A DNA stretch of 15,710 nt from Microcaldota archaeon. GTDB lineage: Archaea; Micrarchaeota; Micrarchaeia; Micrarchaeales; Micrarchaeaceae. The translations under genes and the position numbers were made by a program. Of this stretch, positions 1-6,500 are shown one piece after another (positions within the stretch are counted from its first letter, which is position 1; every line of letters starts with the position of its first letter). Under the pieces are notes generated by a model, which was not told the DNA's origin, did not search any database, and saw only the letters and a program-made list of their open reading frames with translations. The stretch spans positions 1 through 15,710 of the forward strand of contig JAGWFU010000008.1 of NCBI GenBank assembly GCA_028867845.1, written 5' to 3'.

Positions 1-99
1 CTCCACATGCACCAGACCGACAGGGGAACCATGCTGACGATGACCGAGAACGCAAAGGCGGTGCTCTCCAGGATTGACCACGGGAAGGTGATCAAGTGA
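1..99 (+). CDS. C-terminal end of an unidentified protein (partial)
   Basis: Frame 1 is open from the first base to a TGA at 97-99 and encodes 32 residues ending in SRIDHGKVIK. Codon use is G/C-rich at third positions, like the other genes here, and no competing feature lies on the other strand. The gene points toward the tRNA-Thr gene on the opposite strand, whose 3' end lies 14 nt after the stop. The fragment is too short to assign a family, and I do not recognise it. A start inside the window (ATG at 7, 31 or 40) would give only a tiny peptide, so it most likely enters from the left. Confidence 0.55.
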   Translation, partial: LHMHQTDRGTMLTMTENAKAVLSRIDHGKVIK

Positions 100-113
100 C
101 CCTAAGAAGCGGA

Positions 114-221
114 AGCCCCAAGGGGGATTTGAACCCCCGGCCTCTTGCTTTGTGTGCTTTTTGACCAACTTTTTCTCAAAAAGCCTACCATGCAAGCGCT
201 CTGCCGCTGAGCTATTGGGGC
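114..221 (-). tRNA. tRNA-Thr (anticodon GGT) with a 36-nt intron at position 37/38
   Basis: Read on the minus strand, a full cloverleaf forms: acceptor stem GCCCCAA/TTGGGGC, D arm GCTC/GAGC, anticodon stem CTTGC/GCAAG, T stem GGGGG/CCCCC with loop TTCAAAT, and unpaired T at position 73. CCA is not encoded. The exons are 186-221 and 114-149. Between them, 150-185 is an intron at the canonical 37/38 site, containing a perfect 9-bp stem (GCTTTTTGA/TCAAAAAGC). Removing it leaves the loop ATGGTAA, so the anticodon is GGT (Thr). The C2:G71 pair and U73 fit known archaeal threonine identity. The 5' end lies 7 nt after the stop of the EF-like gene, with no promoter in between, so the tRNA is probably cut from a shared transcript. 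Confidence 0.93.
150..185 (-). other. tRNA-Thr intron with bulge-helix-bulge-like exon-intron junctions
   Basis: The intron lies between tRNA positions 37 and 38 and folds into a 9-bp stem with an 11-nt loop. Between the anticodon stem and this intron stem there are exactly 7 nt on each side (ATGGTAG and ACACAAA). This is the geometry of a bulge-helix-bulge: 4-bp core helix plus two 3-nt bulges, cut as TA^G and AA^A by the archaeal splicing endonuclease. The core helix is weak: only two of its four positions (T33:A and G34:C) pair. The length match supports the assignment; the poor pairing suggests a relaxed motif. Confidence 0.8.
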
Positions 222-228
222 GAAAATG

Positions 229-483
229 TCAGATCATCTTGTAGACGCTGCTTCCCTCCTCCGCCGGCATGTTGAGCCTTATCTGCACTGAGTTGCCGGC
301 GAACCCCCTCCTCACCTTTATGTTCTGCAGCTCCATGTCTAGTATCTTCTGCTCGAAGGCCTTGCCGTCCTTCTCGACCATTATGTGGTCGCCCACCGCA
401 AGCTCCTCGGCGAGCTGCACGGCCGCGAGGCTCGATGCTGAGTCGAAGTCCTTGACCATGCCTATGAGTATCCTCTGCGCCAT
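229..483 (-). CDS. Small translation elongation factor-like protein (EF-Tu domain II-like barrel)
   Basis: This 84-residue protein reads like the stand-alone EF-Tu domain II-like proteins found in many archaea. It has an N-terminal IGMV strand, a central AVGDHIMVE turn where the family has 'VGD.I.I.G', then FEQKILDMELQNIKV (family: 'F.Q.V.SMQIEHEKV'), a 'G..V.I....' strand and a final VYKM. It has no P-loop or GTPase motifs, so it is a beta-barrel only. Its molecular role is not established; a ribosome or RNA link is inferred from the fold. The ATG at 483 is preferred over a TTG at 492 because a TATA box (511-518) lies about 28 nt upstream. The tRNA-Thr gene follows the stop by 7 nt. Confidence 0.8.
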   Translation of the reverse strand: MAQRILIGMVKDFDSASSLAAVQLAEELAVGDHIMVEKDGKAFEQKILDMELQNIKVRRGFAGNSVQIRLNMPAEEGSSVYKMI

Positions 484-510
484 CGTTATCAATGCTATTT
501 GCAGATAAAG

Positions 511-518
511 GTATATAT
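511..518 (-). promoter_or_regulatory. TATA box for the EF-like gene and tRNA-Thr
   Basis: The minus strand reads ATATATAC here, 28 nt before the ATG at 483. This spacing predicts transcription starting within a few bases of the start codon (near 489), giving a leaderless or near-leaderless mRNA. No second TATA box separates this gene from the tRNA. Confidence 0.6.
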
Positions 519-531
519 CGGTTGCCCTGCT

Positions 532-1980
532 CTATCCTATCTTCGCGACGCTGCCGAAGCTGGTGGTGGGCATCACAGCTACATAAGCCCTTACTCTGAC
601 CCATTGCCAAAATACATTATCGCCATATGATCTAGGGCCGAAATACCCAGATACGTAGGTGGAAGGCATGGAACTCAGGCTCTCAGTCGTTACATAACCT
701 ATCTGGTATGTCACCGGAACGTCCGCAGGACCTACCTGAAGCGTGCGGACATGCGTCAGCCCATCTGAAGATGGTGACCACGTAGCCTTGTTCGAGTATG
801 AGCCTGAGATGTAAGTATAAAAGTTGTCTGTCGCTCCTGTCGGGGATATCTGCAGGAGGTAGGCATTGGCGTTGGCTGCTGCTGATTGTATGTTGAAGTA
901 GAATCCTTGGTATCCGGTGGACGGGGAATTCCCGTAATAATCTATGGTGTATGGCACATTAAGGTATGCGAGTGCAGTCATGTAGTTGTAGTTCCCGGCC
1001 TGGGGCGCGTTGTAAGTGAGGCCATTGCTCACTGTTGCCGTTGCTCCGTTGAGGCTCCATATGTTGGTGTTGAGGGATTGCCCATTAAAGTTGTCATAGA
1101 AATTGAATACATTCTGCCCGTTGTCATACTGGGCATAGCTCTGACTTAGCTGCGGCGCCTCGCCCGCGAATATGCCGTCATACTCTATAGAAGTTGGGAG
1201 GAAGTAAATGTTTACTAGGGTGTTCGTGTTTGCCGGAATCCCTTGCGGAATCTTTATCCAGAATATTGCGTTGGAGGTGGCCGAGCTCGTGCAGTTGGAT
1301 TCGCACCAGCTGTTCAGCTCCTTCGCCCCGGAGTAGAACCTTATGTTGCCCAGGTCGCTCCTCTCATATGTGCCATACGTTGAGGGCGTGAACTTTATCA
1401 TTATCTGCCCCTGCGGGGGCACTCCGCTTGACTGGCTGTTTATGACGTTGACCGGAAGCTGCCACACCCCGCTGAGCGGGAAGAAGAACGACTGCGCCCT
1501 AACGTTGCCCCCGTAGGTGTATGTAGCTGATGTCTGGCACTGCGCGGTTGTGAGGTTGCTCGATCCGTTGGCGCAATAGTTAGCCGCAATCTTGAACGAC
1601 CCTGAATAGATGTTGCCCAGCTTGGGCTTGAACGTGAAGTTGGCGGTGCAGTACACGACCTGCCCTGCAACCGCGACATTTGGCGCGCACACTCCCGTAT
1701 AGCTGGGCGCGAAGTTTATGTATCCGCTGAACCCGCTTATGTTCACTATGCCCGGCTGTGTGTCTATCGCAGTGATGAGCAGCGCCGATCCGTGTACTGT
1801 GTTAGTGTATATCGCGTCGGTGCAGCTGAACCCGCTCAAGAAGCTGCACTGCGTTGGCAGCACGGTCTGGGGTATGCTGGAGAAGATGAAGAGCAGCGCA
1901 AGCGCTATTGCTATTATCAGGAACACGAAACCGTAGCCCGACATGAACTCTATCGCGCTCTGGGCCCTGGGCATACACAT
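532..1980 (-). CDS. Type IV pilin-like surface protein with a DUF2341 domain
   Basis: The protein has 482 residues. Residues 5-11 are RAQSAIE, followed by a hydrophobic helix to about residue 35. This is a class III (archaeal pilin/flagellin) signal peptide: a basic residue plus small residue before the cut, Q at +1 and Glu at +5, the pattern cut by PibD/FlaK-type prepilin peptidases. Residues about 40-165 are a Cys-containing beta-rich region. Residues about 178-265 match DUF2341 (a '..G.I.F.......RSDLGNIRFY' core and the IPANTNTLVNIYF strand). From about 291, the 'FYDNFNG.SLNTNIWS' entry opens a concanavalin/LamG-like jelly roll that runs to the end. Many N-x-S/T sites fit glycosylation outside the cell. 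An upstream extension would run into ksgA, so ATG 1980 or ATG 1974 is the start; 1974 fits the TATA spacing better. The role is probably adhesion or a pilus-tip subunit (inference). Confidence 0.82.
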   Translation of the reverse strand: MCMPRAQSAIEFMSGYGFVFLIIAIALALLFIFSSIPQTVLPTQCSFLSGFSCTDAIYTNTVHGSALLITAIDTQPGIVNISGFSGYINFAPSYTGVCAPNVAVAGQVVYCTANFTFKPKLGNIYSGSFKIAANYCANGSSNLTTAQCQTSATYTYGGNVRAQSFFFPLSGVWQLPVNVINSQSSGVPPQGQIMIKFTPSTYGTYERSDLGNIRFYSGAKELNSWCESNCTSSATSNAIFWIKIPQGIPANTNTLVNIYFLPTSIEYDGIFAGEAPQLSQSYAQYDNGQNVFNFYDNFNGQSLNTNIWSLNGATATVSNGLTYNAPQAGNYNYMTALAYLNVPYTIDYYGNSPSTGYQGFYFNIQSAAANANAYLLQISPTGATDNFYTYISGSYSNKATWSPSSDGLTHVRTLQVGPADVPVTYQIGYVTTESLSSMPSTYVSGYFGPRSYGDNVFWQWVRVRAYVAVMPTTSFGSVAKIG

Positions 1981-1993
1981 AATAAAAAAACAA

Positions 1994-2004
1994 GGTATAA
2001 GTAA
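1994..2004. promoter_or_regulatory. Shared divergent TATA element between the pilin-like gene and ksgA
   Basis: The 36-nt gap between the two divergent starts has one clear TATA candidate, GGTATAAGTAA on the plus strand and TTACTTATACC on the minus strand. Its centre lies about 24 nt from the minus ATG at 1974 and about 31 nt from the plus ATG at 2029, so it could serve both directions. It also bears on the choice of start codons: the annotated ATG at 2017 lies only about 19 nt away, unusually close. Confidence 0.45.
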
Positions 2005-2016
2005 TAGTATTATCAG

Positions 2017-2829
2017 ATGAGTGCTCGTATGGAGAAGATAGACTACAAAAGCGTCGTCAAGAACATGGGCTACTCCAAGAGGCTGAGCCAGAACTTCCTG
2101 CTCAACGAGGAGATAGCGAAGAGCGAGGCCCAGTATGGCAGAGAGAGGGATGTCCTCGAGATAGGCCCGGGCCTGGGCGTCCTCACAGCCAGGCTGCTCA
2201 AGGTTGCGAAGAGCGTCACTGCAGTTGAGAAGGACGCCAGGATGTGCGAGTTCCTTGACTCTAACATCCGCTCCAAGAAGCTCAAGCTGATAAACTCGGA
2301 TTTCCTCGAGGTCGAGAAGGCAGCTCTGGGCCATATCGACATCATGATATCCAACATACCCTACAGCATATCGAGCAAGGTGGTTATGTGGCTCTCCGAG
2401 AACGATATCCCCGCGGTGCTATGCATGCAGAAGGAGTTCGTCGACCGCATGCTCGCGCCCCCCGGCACCAGGGAGTACTCCCGCCTCAGCGTCATATCCT
2501 CCCTGCAGTTCAGGCTCACCAAGATGTTCGACGTTCCGCCTAGCAACTTCTACCCAGAACCTGATGTCATATCCACAGTGGTGTACATCAAGCCGATCGG
2601 CGGCGGGATAAAGGACGGGGTGAGGAACGTAATCGGCGCAATAATGTCGCACAAGAAGAAGCGGGTGAGGAACGCGCTTGTCGACTGCTCGAAGCAGATA
2701 GGGATACCAAAGGAGATTGCCATCAAGGCGGCGGATTCATTCGGCAACCCCGAGCTCAGGCCGTTCCAGATGCAGCCGGCCATGATACTCGACCTGGCGG
2801 AGACTCTCTACCTTGCTCAGAACCCATAA
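2017..2829 (+). CDS. ksgA: rRNA adenine N6-dimethyltransferase (KsgA/Dim1)
   Basis: The enzyme dimethylates two adjacent adenines in the 3'-end hairpin of 16S rRNA (A1518/A1519 in E. coli numbering) using S-adenosylmethionine, late in small-subunit assembly. The 270-residue product carries the family's N-terminal SQNFLLN (24-30), SAM motif I LEIGPGLGVLT (48-58), acidic Glu71 at the end of strand 2, and the catalytic NIPY (113-116). The C-terminal half has the usual helical domain with the basic SHKKKRVRNAL segment. The length is normal for archaea. TATA spacing favours the second ATG at 2029 (product starting MEKIDYKS); both are in frame. The 3' end overlaps the convergent MBL-fold gene by 13 nt. 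Confidence 0.95.
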   Translation: MSARMEKIDYKSVVKNMGYSKRLSQNFLLNEEIAKSEAQYGRERDVLEIGPGLGVLTARLLKVAKSVTAVEKDARMCEFLDSNIRSKKLKLINSDFLEVEKAALGHIDIMISNIPYSISSKVVMWLSENDIPAVLCMQKEFVDRMLAPPGTREYSRLSVISSLQFRLTKMFDVPPSNFYPEPDVISTVVYIKPIGGGIKDGVRNVIGAIMSHKKKRVRNALVDCSKQIGIPKEIAIKAADSFGNPELRPFQMQPAMILDLAETLYLAQNP

Positions 2830-3488
2830 GTGGGCTCCTGCACCTCCTCGAGTATCAGTGCCCCCTTGACCCTCCTCTTGAACTCCTTGATTATCCTCTC
2901 CGAACCCTCCTTCCCTGCAAGGTTCTTGAAGTGCATCGGCACTGTGTGGCTCGCGCCTATGGCCTCCGCAGCCTTTATCCCATCTTCTAGGTCCATTGTG
3001 TATGTCCCGCCGACCGGGATGAGCGCCACGTCTACGCCCTTGCCCTTCAGCTCGCGCATCTCCGGTATCAGGTCCGTGTCGCCTGCGTGGTAGATCTTCA
3101 CGCCCTCCACCTTGATTATGTATCCAACCCAGTCGTTCGACCTCGGATGGAACTGCTGCTTCTTCGGGTCAGTGTTGTAGGCGGGCACGGCCTCTATCTC
3201 TATGCCCTCTATCGTCTCCTTGAACCCCGGCCTTGCTATAGTGACGTTCTTGTACTCCTTCTGGTCGACCGCGCCTGGCGCCGATATTATCCTCGTGCCG
3301 GGCTTGAGCACCTTGCCCATGTCCTTCTTGCTGTAGTGGTCGAAGTGGCCGTGGGTTACCAGCAGTATGTCCGCCTTCTCTGTTATGCTGCCCGCTACCC
3401 TGAACGGGTCTATGAATATGGTCTTGCCCTGGCCCTTTATGTAGAAGCTGCCGTGGCCCACCCAGAAAAGCATCTTCCCTATCTCCAT
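2817..3488 (-). CDS. MBL-fold metal-dependent hydrolase (UPF0173/UlaG-like)
   Basis: This 223-residue protein has a complete metallo-beta-lactamase site: THGHFDH at 45-51 (His46, His48, Asp50, His51), His114 in the FHP segment, HAGDTD at 134-139 (Asp137 bridging the metals), and His187 in PMHF. The opening LFWVGHGSFYI is the usual first strand of the UPF0173-like group. It probably binds two Zn ions and hydrolyses an ester or phosphodiester, but the substrate cannot be read from sequence. It is soluble, with no signal peptide. Met6 (3473) is an alternative start close to the common family start. The 3' end overlaps convergent ksgA by 13 nt. Confidence 0.88.
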   Translation of the reverse strand: MEIGKMLFWVGHGSFYIKGQGKTIFIDPFRVAGSITEKADILLVTHGHFDHYSKKDMGKVLKPGTRIISAPGAVDQKEYKNVTIARPGFKETIEGIEIEAVPAYNTDPKKQQFHPRSNDWVGYIIKVEGVKIYHAGDTDLIPEMRELKGKGVDVALIPVGGTYTMDLEDGIKAAEAIGASHTVPMHFKNLAGKEGSERIIKEFKRRVKGALILEEVQEPTYGF

Positions 3489-3522
3489 ACCATTCCGCCT
3501 GTATCTCAGTGCGTCAGAAAAT

Positions 3523-3536
3523 GTATTAAGCTATAC
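3523..3536. promoter_or_regulatory. A+T-rich divergent promoter between the MBL hydrolase and the giant surface protein
   Basis: The block GTATTAAGCTATAC is the only TATA-like stretch between the divergent genes. To the right it predicts transcription starting near 3553-3560, just at or before the TTG 3555 / GTG 3570 start candidates. To the left it predicts a start near 3500, about 10 nt before the hydrolase ATG at 3488. Which half serves which gene is not decidable by eye. Confidence 0.4.
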
Positions 3537-3554
3537 TCACAACTATCCTAGTGT

Positions 3555-6500
3555 TTGGGTTTCGCTTCGGTGGATCTATTGGCAGGAGATAAGGCATACT
3601 ACGCGTTCCCGTTCGCGCTTCTCGCCGTTGCGCTGATGCTAATGGTTCCGAACGTATCTCACGCAGCCAACGCCACCAACGCGACCACGCTGCAGTTCCA
3701 GAGCACAGGCACCGGACCTTGCGTCATACCAAAAGCGGCCAAGGGCGACACGTGCAGCTACTCCTCGATAATCGGGCTGCAGGTGGCGGGCCATACGGTC
3801 TCCTGTGGCTACGTCCAGGAGTGTCCCGGGACCTGCGGCACCGGGGGCCCAACTGACAGCGCCACAGCGAGCTCTGCCGTGGGCACGGGCAGCATACAGG
3901 GCGGCGGCAGCTATTCGTCGGGGGAGATAAACTACTGCAACGGCGGCTACGACAACTACTACTCCATAACGCTCCCAAGCGGCAGCAGCGCGAGGTACGA
4001 GTGCCAGGACGGGCCGCAGCAGGCGACAAGCGGCACCGGTAGCTCCGCATATTCAAACTACTACGACGCGGGCAGCTGCGACATCGTTGACTACAACACG
4101 ACAACCACTAACTATCCCTACGCGCTCAACGGGATAATAACATCGGGAGGCAGTTCGCCTGTCACTGCCACGCCGGCGATAAGCAACGTGCTCAACGACA
4201 ACACAGCCAACGCCCTCTGGCTGTTGAGCTGTCCGCAGAGCCCCGGCACCTCGACCGCAGAGTACTTCGACTCCAACCCGGCGTCGTACATAGGCGGCGA
4301 CACATGCCAGACCTACGACGTGCCCCTCACATCGGGAGCCAAGGTCACCACCATGATAACTTGGAACGCCTTCGCGCCGCTGAGCGGCAACATAGTCAAC
4401 CTCACATTCACCAACCTCGCTGCAGGCAGTATAAGCGACATAGCCTACTCGGGAGCAACCAACTCCATAGGCTCGCCCACGTTCCAGATATCCAACGGGT
4501 ACAACACCAACTCGTACATATTCCAGCAGGTGCCATCGGGCCCGCAGAAGGGCGTGTGGTCCTGGCAGGCCTCAAGGGCAAACGTGGTTGGCTTCAGTCC
4601 CGCGCTCCTCTCCCAGTGGCAGGGCTACTCATCGCTGTCCTATACCGGCGGGAACCAGTTCTCATACATACAGCCGCTCACTGAGACCGTTGACGGCACC
4701 ACATACCAGTGGACCTGCCAGGACACCTACTCCTTCAGCTTCGGGTCGCCCTCTGGCGGCGGGACATACACCATAGATTCGATACAGAACGCTAACATCC
4801 CGCTTCCGGACGGCGAGCAGGCGAGCGTGGTTCCGTACATGCTCTATAACATAACCCTGCCCTCGCTTGCCAGCGACGTCAACTACAATCCCTCCAACGC
4901 GGTGATGGCGCTATCGCTCGACACATACAGCCCGCACAATCTGGGCACGCCGAGCCAGTCCCTCGACCCGTTCCCGTTCTACTCCGACTCGGGATTCTTC
5001 GGCGGGCAGTCGGGCGCGTCGGGCAGCTATCTCGGCGTGTTCAGCCCCGACCTCATGTCGGTCGCCGCCCCGCAGACAAAGGCGCTTGGAAATCCATCAC
5101 CTACAATACTCAGCGCCCTAACCACCGGCGCTGCAAGCGCACTAGGCTTCGACCCCAAGCTCGCGACGATCGGCGTGTATGCGGACGGCGAGCTGCCCAA
5201 CCCCACATACATATCGGCCTCGCCCAACGACTTCGTATACGTGCTCAACTACACATCCACGTGCAGCTTCCTCTGCTTCAGCTCGGCCACCAGCTCCAAC
5301 CTCTACGTGATGCGCTTCGTGCCCAAGGGCGACTACAACCTCTCCAACTACCAGCCCGGCAGCGTGCCCTTCACCTTCAGCGGCGACGACCCCAGCGCAC
5401 TGACGACCTGGTCCAAGGAGTGGGGCAGCTACTGGGCAAACTCGCTGCTCCAGCAGGGGCAGGACCTCTACATCACCAACGTATACCCTGTATCGTCGAC
5501 ATCATCGGCCTTCTGGGGCGCCTACTCCACATCCACAGGTCTCGGATCCTCGTCCTCTTCGTCAAGCAGCTCCTCTTCCGGCGGCCCCTCGATCAGCGTG
5601 ACGCCAAGGTCAACCGTAGGCGCCTCCGCTGGGCAGCAGGTACAGTTCCAGATATCGATAATCGACAGCAATCCTGTCCCCTACTACGTCACGATCACGG
5701 ATTCGCAGGGCAACTTCGCATCAGTGCCGATACAAAGCGGAAACACAGGTGTGTACACATACACGGTCCCGGCCGGCGCCAGCGGCTCCGACGCCCTCAC
5801 CTTCAAGCTGGGCGACACCAAGGGCGGCGCGGCCTCCACAACAGCATCAATAGACGTGGGCCCATCGACCATAATACCAACGGCGATCGCATCGGACTAC
5901 AACAACGACCTCTTCATAATGGGCGCGAACGAGGTGACGGGGAGCAACACGTTCGAGGTCGGGGTGATCTGGGGCAACGGGGTTATACAGCCCCCTGTAA
6001 CGGTCAACACGCCGATCAACTTCATAGCATCAGATGAGCTGGCGGCATCGCCAGGGGGACAGTATCTCTACATAGCGAACGCAACCACCATAACCCCGGG
6101 CAGCAACGGCGTGATCAACATATACCAGACATCCAACTTCAATGCGATAGGCAACATCCCGCTCGCATTCTCCACTGCGGACTACTCGATGAACGTTGTG
6201 GCGTACCTTGCCGCCGGCGGCCCCTACTCCGATCCCGCAGTGGCGGCCGCGTACCAGGGCTCGGGCGAGGTGCTGGACCAGCCCTCGAACCACCACCCGA
6301 TAGCGATAACCGATTCCGGCGGAATAATATACGTGCTCGACAACTGGACCATCGATGTCGGGGGCATGCACTCCTCCGAGCTGCTGCTCAGGGCGTTCAG
6401 CTACAACGGCGTAGAGCTTCCCGTGGGCTACAGCACGATCAACACCATAGTCCAGGGGGCGCAGTACATACAATCCCCTAACATCGCAGGGGGGCAGATG

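Noticed and set aside
114..221. Other anticodons for the interrupted tRNA
   Set aside because: Position 33 must be T next to the CTTGC stem; only ATGGTA^A keeps a 7-nt loop with an intron at 37/38, and U73 and C2:G71 also fit Thr.
1981..2334. N-terminal extension of the pilin-like protein to 600 residues
   Set aside because: It would overlap ksgA on the other strand and bury the class III signal peptide, which must lie at the N-terminus.
5547..5579. Poly-serine tract as a simple repeat or slippage tract
   Set aside because: The 11 Ser codons mix TCC, TCG, TCT, TCA and AGC, so the DNA is not a repeat; the protein sequence itself appears to be kept, as a linker.
5261..6037. 258-codon plus-strand frame rich in Arg, Gln and Leu
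   Set aside because: Lies in another frame of the giant surface-protein gene; low-complexity composition typical of frame-shifted GC-rich code.
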